Shown: positions 9,162-17,726 of the stretch, piece by piece | How positions within the stretch are numbered: the first letter of the stretch is position 1 | How the letters are laid out: every line of letters begins with the position of its first letter | Origin: Comamonadaceae bacterium | Lineage (GTDB): Bacteria; Pseudomonadota; Gammaproteobacteria; Burkholderiales; Burkholderiaceae_C | Length of the DNA stretch: 64,000 bases | NCBI GenBank assembly: GCA_027488735.1 | Contig: JAIYBB010000005.1 | Span: forward strand, 333,155-397,154 | Direction of reading: 5' to 3' | Notes under the pieces: model-generated | What the model saw: the letters and a program-made list of their open reading frames with translations, nothing else | Database searches by the model: none | What the model was told of the DNA's origin: nothing | Made by a program: the position numbers and the translations under genes

Positions 9162-9184
9162 CAACTCACGCAAAGGCCATCATC

Positions 9185-9718
9185 ATGCCAGTACTGTTTT
9201 CAGTTCGATACAAAGTCATGCTGGTTTGCATAGCTTGGTGTGTGAGTGGCCAAGCTTGTGCATTCACGTTGTCAAGCGGCGACATAGTTGAATGTGAGGT
9301 CAGTTTGAATGGGCAAACCGGGGTAGCCACCGAGATTTGGGTAAATTACACAGACATCAAAGACCGGCATCCCGAATTGGGCAGGGCAGTGGCTGTGATG
9401 CGGCCAGATGACAAGGGCTGGCCCACCATCATCATGGATGCAGAGGCCTACAAACGAACTGGCAAGGGTACACCTGCCATTTGGGATTTTGTTTATTTTC
9501 ATGAGTGCGCCCACGCGCAACAACCGCAATTAAGTGAAATTGGTGCTAACTGCGCGGCGTATTTGGCTATGCAGAGTCGGGGACTCATGAGTTACCTGCG
9601 GATGAAAGAAATTGAAGCAGCGCATCTCAGCATCATGTCGTTGCCCATCGAATATGGTGGCTCTGGTCCGCAGTTTTGGCATCAAACTGTACAGTGTGCC
9701 AAAAAGAGCAAAGAATAA
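9185..9718 (+). CDS. Secreted protein with HExxH zinc-peptidase motif
   Basis: A 177-residue protein with a signal peptide (hydrophobic residues 10-27, ending near GQACA). The motif HECAH at about residues 107-111 is an HExxH zinc site, followed by E in SEIGANC that could be the third ligand. The tail has few recognisable features. It is too short for a full M48-type peptidase and I do not recognise a family. It starts after the terminator of the quinoprotein operon and may be transcribed alone. A small periplasmic metallopeptidase is plausible, unproven. Confidence 0.65.
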   Translation: MPVLFSVRYKVMLVCIAWCVSGQACAFTLSSGDIVECEVSLNGQTGVATEIWVNYTDIKDRHPELGRAVAVMRPDDKGWPTIIMDAEAYKRTGKGTPAIWDFVYFHECAHAQQPQLSEIGANCAAYLAMQSRGLMSYLRMKEIEAAHLSIMSLPIEYGGSGPQFWHQTVQCAKKSKE

Positions 9719-9773
9719 TTGCAGCCTTGTTGACTTGCATAAAATATTGGTTCACTCACTGCAGGTTAACTAA

Positions 9774-10688
9774 ATGAAGTTAAACAAACTCTTAACGGAT
9801 TTATTTTCAGTAGTGGCCTTAACGGTTCTATTTGGGTTTGTGGCTAGCAGGTGGGAGTTGTCAGAGCATATTGTTGAATACAGCCATGTATATGAACATA
9901 TTGAACTAGACGAATGGCCGTTTTCTTTTTTGGTGCTGGCTATCGGTTTGGCATGGTTCTCATGGCGGCGTAGCTTAGAGGCAAAGTTGGAATTACAAGA
10001 GCGCATTCGGTCTGAGCAGCGTGTGCAGGAATTGCTGCGCCACAACAGCGATTTAGCGCAGCGGCTTTACACCGCACAAGAAGATGAGCGACGCGCACTG
10101 GCGCGTGAATTGCATGACGAAATGGGTCAGACCTGCACCGCTATCCGTACTGAAGCTGCGGTGCTTGGTATGGGAAAAATGGATGCGCATGGCATCGGTC
10201 AATGTGCACAACGCATTGCCGAATCTGCACAGCAGTTGTCGGAAATCACGCGCCATATGTTGCAGCAATTGCGCCCCATGGTGCTCGACAGCATGGGATT
10301 GTCAGATGCGTTGTTGGCGCAATGCCAGCAATGGCAAGCCAACACTGGTGTTGTTTGTGTTTACGAAGTTGACCAGTTGCCTGACACGTTATCGGATTAC
10401 TTGTGCGTCACCATCTACCGCTTGGTGCAAGAAGGCTTGACCAATGTGGCGCGCCACGCCAACGCAACCCGGGTCATTGTGAAATTGCTTGTGTCAGAGT
10501 CGGATGAGCTGTTGCTGTCCATACAGGACAATGGCCGTGGCACACCTCTCAATGATGCTTCGCAAAAAGGTTTTGGTGTGTTGGGCATGCAAGAAAGGGT
10601 TGCCAGTGTGAAAGGTGAATTCAACTGGCATTCCAAAGAAAACCAAGGCGTTCATATTCGTATTAAATTGCCCATGGAGTTCGAATGA
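9774..10688 (+). CDS. Sensor histidine kinase, NarX/DegS type (HisKA_3)
   Basis: A 304-residue kinase. Two membrane segments at about 8-26 and 50-65 enclose a short loop, so there is little periplasmic sensing domain. A coiled coil follows, then the HisKA_3 phosphoacceptor H114 in RELHDEMGQ, then the ATPase with N-box QEGLTNVARHANA and G1 DNGRGTP. The stop overlaps the start of the response regulator gene (ATGA), so they are cotranslated. Position inside the quinoprotein locus suggests control of these genes, as with ExaDE or MxbDM pairs elsewhere (inference). Confidence 0.88.
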   Translation: MKLNKLLTDLFSVVALTVLFGFVASRWELSEHIVEYSHVYEHIELDEWPFSFLVLAIGLAWFSWRRSLEAKLELQERIRSEQRVQELLRHNSDLAQRLYTAQEDERRALARELHDEMGQTCTAIRTEAAVLGMGKMDAHGIGQCAQRIAESAQQLSEITRHMLQQLRPMVLDSMGLSDALLAQCQQWQANTGVVCVYEVDQLPDTLSDYLCVTIYRLVQEGLTNVARHANATRVIVKLLVSESDELLLSIQDNGRGTPLNDASQKGFGVLGMQERVASVKGEFNWHSKENQGVHIRIKLPMEFE

Positions 10689-11326
10689 TTCGCGTGCTAC
10701 TGGTAGATGACCATCCGGTGGTGCGTGCTGGTTATGCGCGTTTGTTGATTCAAGACGAAGCTATTGAAGTGGTGGCCGAAGCTGGCAATGTGGATGAGGC
10801 TTATCAGGCCTATGTGCTTCATTCGCCAGACATCACCATCACCGATGTATCAATGCCGGGCGTGGGCGGTTTGGGCTTGGTGCAAAAAATCCGTGTGCGG
10901 TATCCGCTCGCTAAGTTGCTGGTCTGCAGCATGTACGACTCCTCCCAATTGATTGAGCGAGTTTTTCAAACTGGAGCCAGTGGTTTTGTGTCAAAAAATG
11001 CGCAGCCTGATGCCTTGCTACACGCGGTCCACGAGGTGTATGCGGGCAGGCTGTTCAATAGCGAGTCAGAGGTTCAGCATACGAGCAAACAAAACTTGCA
11101 AGAAGAAGCGCAACGCGTGGCAAGCTTGACACCACGTGAATATGAAATTTTGCGCTTGCTGACCCTGGGCCACAGTGTCTCAGAGTGTTCAGACATGTTG
11201 CATTTGAGTCAAAAAACTGTATCTAACCACCAAACACAAATCAAAGAAAAATTGGACATGCACACCTTGGCAGCCATGGTGCATTTTGCGCAACGCCATG
11301 GCGTGATAGCAGGCGGCGGGTTCTGA
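10685..11326 (+). CDS. LuxR/NarL-family response regulator
   Basis: A 213-residue regulator. The receiver has the acidic pair D8-D9, phosphoacceptor D54 in TITDVSMPG and K104 in GFVSKNA. The C-terminal LuxR helix-turn-helix spans about 148-205 (TPREYEILRLLTLGHSVSE, then LSQKTVSNHQTQIKEKL). It is the partner of the overlapping kinase. The next gene downstream, the Mo hydroxylase small subunit, has an upstream region rich in CCTA/TAGG repeats that could be its target. Confidence 0.9.
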   Translation: MIRVLLVDDHPVVRAGYARLLIQDEAIEVVAEAGNVDEAYQAYVLHSPDITITDVSMPGVGGLGLVQKIRVRYPLAKLLVCSMYDSSQLIERVFQTGASGFVSKNAQPDALLHAVHEVYAGRLFNSESEVQHTSKQNLQEEAQRVASLTPREYEILRLLTLGHSVSECSDMLHLSQKTVSNHQTQIKEKLDMHTLAAMVHFAQRHGVIAGGGF

Positions 11327-11505
11327 ATCCGTTGCGTCGCCACCGGCGCCACCCATTAACAAAGAATTGATTGTTGAGGCTGCAATCCAGTGAGCAGGGA
11401 ACAAGGGCTTCAACCTCGTTTATTTCATGAAAATTCCATGAATAGCCCTGTGACAATGCGGGATATTGTCAAACCTGCGACTCAGAGTGTTTCAAAAAGA
11501 GAAAT

Positions 11506-11535
11506 TAGTAATCCCTACAAGGGCTTTCCCTAGGG
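11506..11535. promoter_or_regulatory. Candidate activator box upstream of the Mo hydroxylase operon
   Basis: The 272-base gap before the iorA-like gene contains TAGTAATCCCTACAAGGG followed by CTTTCCCTAGGG, i.e. GTAAT-CCCTA and two small palindromes. A similar GTAAT-n-CCTA motif occurs upstream of the xoxF-like gene (17551-17563) and of the Rieske gene (6608-6622, other strand). A shared site for the response regulator encoded just upstream is an inference. Confidence 0.4.
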
Positions 11536-11598
11536 TGTTGTCAGGGCGGAAATCATTAATATAAATACGTTCCGCATCCCTCAATCAAGGAAGTATCT

Positions 11599-12060
11599 AT
11601 GAGCCTTCAATTCAAAGTCAACGGTAAAACCGTTTCGTCCAACTCCGAGGCTGACACGCCTTTGCTTTGGGTCATCCGTGATGAACTCGGCCTGACCGGC
11701 ACCAAGTTCGGTTGCGGCGCTGCTCTGTGTGGCGCTTGCACCGTGCATGTCAACGGTGAAGCTGTCCGTTCATGCCAGACTCAGGTCGGCAACGTCGCTG
11801 GCTCTAGCGTCAGCACCGTTGAAAGCCTCGGTTCAGGCTCACACGCACTGCAAAAAGCTTGGGTCAAGCACCAAGTACCCCAGTGTGGCTACTGCCAATC
11901 TGGCCAGTTGATGAGCGCCGCCGCTTTGCTCAGCAAAAATAAGAACCCATCCGATGCAGACATTGACGCAGCCATGGCTGGCAACGTTTGCCGTTGCGGT
12001 ACTTACACACGAATCCGTGCTGCTGTCAAAGACGCTGCATCCATGATGCGCGCCGCTTAA
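11599..12060 (+). CDS. Mo hydroxylase [2Fe-2S] subunit (IorA-like), copy 1
   Basis: A 153-residue iron-sulfur subunit of the xanthine oxidase family. The N-terminal plant-type cluster motif is [13 protein letters not shown] with a later Cys (RSCQ). The C-terminal helical domain carries the second cluster in CGYCQSGQ and CRCGTY. It passes electrons from the molybdenum subunit encoded 18 bases downstream. IorA of isoquinoline 1-oxidoreductase and periplasmic aldehyde dehydrogenases have this size. AAGGAAG precedes the ATG. Confidence 0.9.
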   Translation: MSLQFKVNGKTVSSNSEADTPLLWVIRDELGLTGTKFGCGAALCGACTVHVNGEAVRSCQTQVGNVAGSSVSTVESLGSGSHALQKAWVKHQVPQCGYCQSGQLMSAAALLSKNKNPSDADIDAAMAGNVCRCGTYTRIRAAVKDAASMMRAA

Positions 12061-12078
12061 TTTCAAAGGAAATAAATC

Positions 12079-14220
12079 ATGATGAGCACAGAAACAAACC
12101 GTCGCGACTTTCTTAAAACCACCAGCATCGCCACCAGTGGCTTGATGATGGGCGTGGTTCTGCCCGGTACAGTCGCAGAAACCATGGCTGCAGGCACTCT
12201 GCACACTCCCAACGCATGGGTTCACATTGCTGACGACAACAGCATCACCCTGATTTCTGCCCGTTCAGAAATGGGCCAAGGTGTTTACACCTCCATGCCT
12301 ATGCTGATCGCAGAAGAGTTGAATGTTGACGTGACCAAGGTCACCGTCGCTGCCGCTCCTCCCGGCGCTGTGTACGCCAACGCTTTCCTCGGCGCCATGA
12401 TCACCGGTGGTTCTACCTCCGTTCGTGAAGGCTGGGAAAAATTGCGTATCGCTGGCGCGCAAGTGCGCGAAATGTTGATCGCTGGTGCAGCCGCAGAGTG
12501 GGGCGTTCCTGCCAGCGCTGTGAAAGCTGCAAACGGCATGCTGACCGGCCCTGGCGGCAAAAAAGCCACTTACGGTCAAATGGCTGAAGCTGCTTCCAAG
12601 CAGCCCGTGCCAGAAAAGCCAAGCATCAAAGCACCCAAAGACTTCCGCGTTGTCGGCAAGCGTATTCCCCGTCTTGACGTGCCAGCCAAAGTCAACGGTA
12701 CTGCCGAATTCGGTATTGACGTGAAATTGCCAGGCATGGTTTACGCCAGCTTGGAGCAATGTCCTGTCATTGGCGGCAAGGTCAAGAGCGTTGACAGCGC
12801 AGCTGCCAAAGCCATGCCTGGCGTGGTTGATGTGGTGCAAATCCCTGACGGCGTCGCTGTGGTGGCTAACACCTACTGGGGCGCGGTCAAAGCCCGTCGT
12901 GCATTGAAAATCGAATGGGACAATGGCCCAGGCGCCAATCTGTCTTCTGACGGCATGATTGAATCTCACAAACAAGCGTCTTCTTCTGGCAAAGTGCTGC
13001 CGATCCAGCCAGCCAAAGGCGATGCCACTGCCGCTATCAACGGCGCAGCTAAAAAACTGTCTGCCACTTACATCTCTCCATTGCAATCGCACTCACCCCT
13101 GGAACCCATGAACTTCACAGCGCATGTGACCGGTGGAAAAGCATTGTTGATTGGCCCAACCCAGTTCCAGCAAGGCGCTCAAGGCGCAACTGCTGCAGCT
13201 TTGGGTATGAAGCCTGAAGATGTGGACGTCAGAACCACTTACTTGGGTGGTGGTTTTGGTCGCCGTATCGAACTCGACTTCGTGGTTCAAGCTGCCCAAA
13301 TTTCTAAAGCGGTCAAACTGCCTGTGAAATTGGTCTGGTCACGCGAAGACGACATGACACATGACTTCTACCGCCCCATCGGCTACAACCAGATGCATGC
13401 AGGTCTGGATGCCAGCGGTAAGCCTGTCGGTTTGCATTTCAAAGTCACTTCACAGTCCATCACACAACGTGCGTTTGGTCTGCCAAAGGACACCATGGAT
13501 CCGTTCATGGTCGAAGCCGCAGTTGCTCCTTACAACATTGCCAATACACAGCATGACCTCGTCATCCATGACGCTGGTTTACGTGTCGGTTACTGGCGTG
13601 CGGTGAGCCACAACATGAACGTTTTTGCCAACGAAAGCTTCGTTGACGAAATGGCTCTGGCTGCTGGCAAAGACCCCGTCGAATACCGCATGTCCTTGCT
13701 CGAAGGTAAGCCCCGTTTCCAAAACGTTTTGAAATTGGCCACTCAAAAGGCCGGTTACAAAAAAGGCGCTGCCAAAGGCAATGCCATGGGCGTGGCCATC
13801 ATGGAAGGCTATGACACCTATGTGGCTGTGGTCGCTGAAGTAAACATTGGTGCTGATGGCGAAGTCAAAGTGGTCAAAACCACTGTGGCTGCCGACATGG
13901 GCATGATTGTGAACCCAGAGATTGTTGAGCAACAAATCCAGTCCAGCATCATCATGGGCATGGGTACGACACTCAAGCACTCCATCACACTGCAAAACGG
14001 TCGTGTTGAACAAACCAACTTCAATACCTACCCCATGGTTCGTACCAACGAATCACCTTTGGTAGATATCGTGTTGGTCAAGAGCGGTGAGAAGCCCGGC
14101 GGTATCGGCGAGCCAGTCACTGCAGCCATCATTCCTGCATTGGCCAACGCTGTTGCCAAACTGACCGGCAAGCGTGTTCGTACATTGCCTATCACTGGCA
14201 AAGCGATCCAGCAAGCCTGA
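12079..14220 (+). CDS. Mo hydroxylase molybdopterin subunit (IorB-like), copy 1
   Basis: A 713-residue molybdopterin-binding subunit. The N-terminus has a twin-arginine signal (TNRRDFLKTTSIATSG), so the enzyme is exported with its small subunit. Cofactor-binding stretches include SEMGQGVYTSMP, GGGFGRR near residue 390 and a C-terminal GEPVTAAIIPALANAV. Family members oxidise aldehydes or N-heterocycles, using water as oxygen source. In a quinoprotein locus, oxidation of the aldehyde made by the alcohol dehydrogenase is the simplest role, but this is inferred. ATGATG gives two possible starts three bases apart. Confidence 0.9.
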   Translation: MMSTETNRRDFLKTTSIATSGLMMGVVLPGTVAETMAAGTLHTPNAWVHIADDNSITLISARSEMGQGVYTSMPMLIAEELNVDVTKVTVAAAPPGAVYANAFLGAMITGGSTSVREGWEKLRIAGAQVREMLIAGAAAEWGVPASAVKAANGMLTGPGGKKATYGQMAEAASKQPVPEKPSIKAPKDFRVVGKRIPRLDVPAKVNGTAEFGIDVKLPGMVYASLEQCPVIGGKVKSVDSAAAKAMPGVVDVVQIPDGVAVVANTYWGAVKARRALKIEWDNGPGANLSSDGMIESHKQASSSGKVLPIQPAKGDATAAINGAAKKLSATYISPLQSHSPLEPMNFTAHVTGGKALLIGPTQFQQGAQGATAAALGMKPEDVDVRTTYLGGGFGRRIELDFVVQAAQISKAVKLPVKLVWSREDDMTHDFYRPIGYNQMHAGLDASGKPVGLHFKVTSQSITQRAFGLPKDTMDPFMVEAAVAPYNIANTQHDLVIHDAGLRVGYWRAVSHNMNVFANESFVDEMALAAGKDPVEYRMSLLEGKPRFQNVLKLATQKAGYKKGAAKGNAMGVAIMEGYDTYVAVVAEVNIGADGEVKVVKTTVAADMGMIVNPEIVEQQIQSSIIMGMGTTLKHSITLQNGRVEQTNFNTYPMVRTNESPLVDIVLVKSGEKPGGIGEPVTAAIIPALANAVAKLTGKRVRTLPITGKAIQQA

Positions 14221-14229
14221 TGAACAGAC

Positions 14230-14257
14230 CACTGTGTTGCCGCAAGGCAGCACAGTG
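14230..14257 (+). terminator. Hairpin downstream of iorB copy 1
   Basis: CACTGTG-TTGCC-GCAA-GGCAG-CACAGTG forms a long hairpin with a GCAA tetraloop. It lies just before the main terminator and may protect the 3' end. Confidence 0.5.
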
Positions 14258-14268
14258 CGATGTCAAAC

Positions 14269-14297
14269 AAAAAGCGGGGTTTATCCCCGCTTTTTTT
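14269..14297 (+). terminator. Rho-independent terminator after iorB copy 1
   Basis: Stem AAAGCGGGG/CCCCGCTTT with a five-base loop and a T run. Confidence 0.9.
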
Positions 14298-14334
14298 CAT
14301 GGGCAAAAGCTTTTAGCTTTTTTGCACAACACAG

Positions 14335-14370
14335 ATACAAAAAAACCGACTGCTTTTACACAGTCGGTTG
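14335..14370 (-). terminator. Rho-independent terminator of the XoxJ-cytochrome gene
   Basis: Read on the minus strand: AACCGACTG, an eight-base loop, CAGTCGGTT, then a T run. It lies just beyond the stop at 14391. Confidence 0.85.
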
Positions 14371-14390
14371 ATAACTTGTTGTTGAACTGA

Positions 14391-15548
14391 TCAGTTCTTT
14401 TGCACAGTCACCAAAAACTCCACAATGGCTTTGATTTCATGGTCTGGCAATATGCCATCCCAAGTAGGCATACCTAAATCGGGTCGACCTTTTACGATGG
14501 TGGAGTAGGTCACACTTTTCCATTCTTCTTTGTAGCGCATGCTGAGCTTGCGTAAATCGCGCTCAGAAATAGGGCTGGCTCCGTTCTTGCCGTGGCAGTG
14601 TCCGCATTTGTTATTGAAGTTGGACTGGGCTTCAGCAATGGAGCCACCACTTTCAGCGACTTGCCATTCGCGCTGTGCTGGCTTGTCAACGACTTTGATG
14701 AAACCAGATGAACGATAAGCCGGAGATTTTGCTTGAAGCGCATCCAATCGCGCATAGCGGTTTTCTGCATTCGTGATATTGACTTGTAGCGGCGTTTGTG
14801 TGGGAAAGCCGTATTTTTCTCTCAGACGTTCAATTTCAGGTTTGAGTTCTTCCAGGGCTTGATTGATCTGGTCTTTGAGTTGTGGCTTCTCTTTAGAAAT
14901 AGCAACAGCAACCTGGCCACCCAAACTTTCACCATTGATGGAAATCACTTGCCAGCGGTTACTGTATTGGGTTTTATTGTCGAACCCAGCGCTTGGGCCC
15001 CACAACAAGGCTGCGTCAATTTCATTGGCATTCAAGGCAGCAAAGACTTCTTCTTGCGAACGGAAAGTGCTGGCTGTGTAACCTTCTTGGGTGGCCAACA
15101 AAATTTGCGGAGGAGAGCCGTGCAATACACCGATCTTTTTGCCCTTCAAGTTTGATAAAGCCGTTACCTTCATGCCTTGCGGCGCCACAATGGCGTAGCT
15201 GACGGACAAGAAGGCATTGCTTTTGACCAGACCTCTGACGCGGTACTGAGCATCGGCGGGCAACGCAAAGTAAGCATCACAGCCTTCCATGGTGGTTCTG
15301 AGCGCGCGGCGCTGGTTGAATGACAGCCACCATACATATTCCACGGGGCTGCCCAGTCGCTTACCTACTAATTCTGCCAACTCAATGTACAAACCCTTGT
15401 CAGCACCTTCAGACTTGCTGAATGGCAAGTTATCTGGGTCAGAACAAACCCTGAGCGCATCAGCCGCAAATGAAGCAGACATGGTGACAGCCGCCAAGGC
15501 TGTTGCACTGACTGCAAACTTGACGATACGGGGAAACGACTTGGACAT
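14391..15548 (-). CDS. XoxJ/MoxJ-like periplasmic binding protein fused to cytochrome c
   Basis: A 385-residue exported protein. The start at 15548 has AGGAG ten bases upstream; the longer frame adds ten residues. After a signal peptide (ending near SFAAD) residues 28-270 form a solute-binding fold with RVCSDPDNLPFS, the opening typical of quinoprotein-associated XoxJ/MoxJ proteins. Residues 300-385 form a c-type cytochrome: CGHCH at 315-319 and a candidate Met ligand in LGMPTW. XoxJ is thought to help activate XoxF, and XoxG is its cytochrome acceptor; here one chain may do both jobs (inference). It follows the PQQ dehydrogenase gene on the same strand. Confidence 0.82.
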   Translation of the reverse strand: MSKSFPRIVKFAVSATALAAVTMSASFAADALRVCSDPDNLPFSKSEGADKGLYIELAELVGKRLGSPVEYVWWLSFNQRRALRTTMEGCDAYFALPADAQYRVRGLVKSNAFLSVSYAIVAPQGMKVTALSNLKGKKIGVLHGSPPQILLATQEGYTASTFRSQEEVFAALNANEIDAALLWGPSAGFDNKTQYSNRWQVISINGESLGGQVAVAISKEKPQLKDQINQALEELKPEIERLREKYGFPTQTPLQVNITNAENRYARLDALQAKSPAYRSSGFIKVVDKPAQREWQVAESGGSIAEAQSNFNNKCGHCHGKNGASPISERDLRKLSMRYKEEWKSVTYSTIVKGRPDLGMPTWDGILPDHEIKAIVEFLVTVQKN

Positions 15549-15781
15549 GGTGCAAATACTCCTGAAGTTAGATGGCAAGTATGAAAATTCTTAAAAAATC
15601 AGATCAAGCGATGTTTATATTATGAGAAATCAACTGACAGCAAGCTGAATAAATCCATTCACAACGTGTTCATCAGGTCAAATAATTAACATCAAAAAAA
15701 GGTGCAAAAGACAAATTCGAAAAACACTTTCGGAAAATTATTTTTTGAATTAGACACTTTGAGAACCGCGAAAACCCTATA

Positions 15782-15810
15782 AAAAAACACCGCCCGAAGG
15801 CGGTGTTTTT
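15782..15810 (-). terminator. Rho-independent terminator of the second PQQ dehydrogenase
   Basis: Perfect 12-bp stem AAAAACACCGCC/GGCGGTGTTTTT with a TTCG tetraloop on the minus strand, ending in T. It separates the dehydrogenase from the XoxJ-cytochrome gene, which must have its own promoter in the AT-rich gap 15549-15780. Confidence 0.92.
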
Positions 15811-15824
15811 AGACTGAATCAATA

Positions 15825-17504
15825 TCAGTTGATAGCGAACACAAACAGTGTGCCGCCTTCAGGGCTGGCAGCAACCATGCGCTCACCCATTTTGCCGAAG
15901 AAAGCAGGCATAGACTGTGTGCGACCTGACACAACGGCCAAATACTGTTTGCCGTCCAGGATGTAAGTCATGGGGGCAGCAGTGATGCCAGAGCCAGTGT
16001 TGAATTTCCACAGTTCTTTGCCAGTTGAAGCATCCAAGGCGCGGAAAACACCTTTGATGTCACCTGCAAAGACCAGGCCGGTAGAGGTGGTCATGGTGCC
16101 GCCGTTGAAAGGCAGTTCATCCTTGTTGAACCAGACTTCTTTCTGTTTCACAGGATCCCATGCTTTCAAACCGCCACCGTGGCCGCCAGGACCGACTTTG
16201 TCCAAGTCGAAGTTCACGCCCAAGTAGAACTGGCCGCGTTTGTATTCTTCTTGAACACCTTCCAAGTCCATACACAAGTTGTTGGTGGGGATGTACACCA
16301 GACCTGTTTTAGGGTTGTAGGACATAGGCATCCAGTTTTTACCGCCAACCAAGTTGGGGCAAATGTCGCGGGCCCATTTTTTCAAGCGAGGACGCTTTTC
16401 GTTGTTTGCGGCTTCGATAGGCATGCCAGTTTTCATGTCAATGCCTGTGGCCCAGTTGACGCCGTTGATGAAAGGCTTGGCTGAAATCAATTTGCCATTG
16501 GCGCGGTCCAACACATAGAAGAAACCATTGCGGTTGGCTTGCATCACGACAGGCACTTTTTTACCGTCGACAGGCAGGTCAGCAAAAACGAGTTCGTTCA
16601 CGCCGTCATAGTCCCATGCATCATGGGGTGTGAACTGGTAGTGCCACACGATGTTGCCTGTGTCGGGGTTCAAAGCCACCACAGAAGCGGTGTACAGGTT
16701 GGTGAACTTGCCGATGTCAGAAGAGTCGTTGCCACGAACAATCGCAGTCCAGGGGCCTGGGTTGCTGGTGCCGTAGTAAACGAGGTTCAACTTGGGGTCG
16801 TAGGATCCGATGAACCAAGCAGCGCCGCCGCCTGTTTTGCCGGTGTCACCCTTCCAGGTGTCAGCATGTTTTTCATTGCCCATGGGCACGGTATGAGTGC
16901 GCCACACTTCTTTGCCAGTGGCTTGGTCCAAAGCAACCAAGGCACCACGCACACCGTACTCACCGCCGCCGAAACCGGTGATAACCAGGTTTTTGACGAG
17001 TGTGGGAGGTGAAGTGATAACTGAACCTTGTGTGTAGTCAACAATTTTTGTTGTCCACATTTCTTTGCCTGTCTTGGCGTCCAGTGCAGTCACTTGTGCG
17101 TCGAGGCGGCCAAAGAAAATCTTGCCGTCGTTGTAAGAAACACCGCGGCTGTTGACGTCGCAGCAAGCGTACTGGTCAACGCCTTTTGGCATTTCAGGAG
17201 AGTACTTCCAGCGGACATCGCCAGTTTTTGCATTCACAGCAAAAACGTTCTTAGGTCCAAATGAAGAAGTCACATACAGAGTATCGCCCACCAAAATTGG
17301 GGTCGATTCTTGTGAACGGTTGGTGCCCAATTGCAACGCCCATTTCACGCTCAACTTGTTGACGTTTGCGGGTGTGATTTGAGCAGCTTTGCTGTAACGC
17401 TGATTACCATCGTCACCGCCGTAAACCGGCCAACTTTGTGCGCTTGCCAGTGAGGCAGCGCCCAAGGCGGCGGCCATGGCAACTGATTTGAATAAAAGTT
17501 TCAT
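15825..17504 (-). CDS. PQQ-dependent alcohol dehydrogenase, lanthanide type (ExaF/PedH-like)
   Basis: A 559-residue quinoprotein with a signal peptide ending near SAQS. It has the vicinal cysteines C114-C115 (QYACCDVNSRG) that form the unusual disulfide near PQQ, metal ligands E182 (GGEYG) and N248 (GTSNPG), and D298-Y-D300 in HDAWDYDGVNE. The second Asp is the diagnostic lanthanide-coordinating residue of XoxF and ExaF/PedH enzymes. It oxidises a primary alcohol in the periplasm and passes electrons to a cytochrome. The neighbouring XoxJ-cytochrome fusion supports the call. There is no heme domain in this chain. Confidence 0.88.
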   Translation of the reverse strand: MKLLFKSVAMAAALGAASLASAQSWPVYGGDDGNQRYSKAAQITPANVNKLSVKWALQLGTNRSQESTPILVGDTLYVTSSFGPKNVFAVNAKTGDVRWKYSPEMPKGVDQYACCDVNSRGVSYNDGKIFFGRLDAQVTALDAKTGKEMWTTKIVDYTQGSVITSPPTLVKNLVITGFGGGEYGVRGALVALDQATGKEVWRTHTVPMGNEKHADTWKGDTGKTGGGAAWFIGSYDPKLNLVYYGTSNPGPWTAIVRGNDSSDIGKFTNLYTASVVALNPDTGNIVWHYQFTPHDAWDYDGVNELVFADLPVDGKKVPVVMQANRNGFFYVLDRANGKLISAKPFINGVNWATGIDMKTGMPIEAANNEKRPRLKKWARDICPNLVGGKNWMPMSYNPKTGLVYIPTNNLCMDLEGVQEEYKRGQFYLGVNFDLDKVGPGGHGGGLKAWDPVKQKEVWFNKDELPFNGGTMTTSTGLVFAGDIKGVFRALDASTGKELWKFNTGSGITAAPMTYILDGKQYLAVVSGRTQSMPAFFGKMGERMVAASPEGGTLFVFAIN

Positions 17505-17543
17505 AGAAAAAGTCCTTCAGGGTTTATCAAAGGGAACACAACT

Positions 17544-17604
17544 AACCCGAGTAATTTTCCTAGACTTGTATAAGACCGTTCCTAGAGCAAACCCTAGTCG
17601 GGTT
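17544..17604. promoter_or_regulatory. Promoter region of the second PQQ dehydrogenase with CCTAG repeats
   Basis: The stretch holds AACCCGA and its complement TCGGGTT at its two ends (17544-17550 and 17598-17604). Between or overlapping them are three CCTAG blocks (17559-17563, 17581-17585, 17593-17597) and a GTAAT at 17551. Repeats at roughly 22 and 12 bases suggest an activator-binding array. The regulator is unknown; the NarL-type pair at 9.8-11.3 kb is the obvious candidate. Confidence 0.45.
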
Positions 17605-17726
17605 ATTGATATTCGTGAATTTCTCAAAAAGAGACAGTTCAAAAAGATACATATTCATGGCCTCAGGCTATTCTTAAAGCCTGCTTACACGAGCTGAATC
17701 GAGGCTGACAGTGAGCAGCTTTGCTT

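Noticed and set aside
12265..13092. 275-codon minus-strand frame inside iorB copy 1
   Set aside because: It opposes a full-length Mo hydroxylase gene and its His/Phe-rich translation is typical of an antisense shadow.
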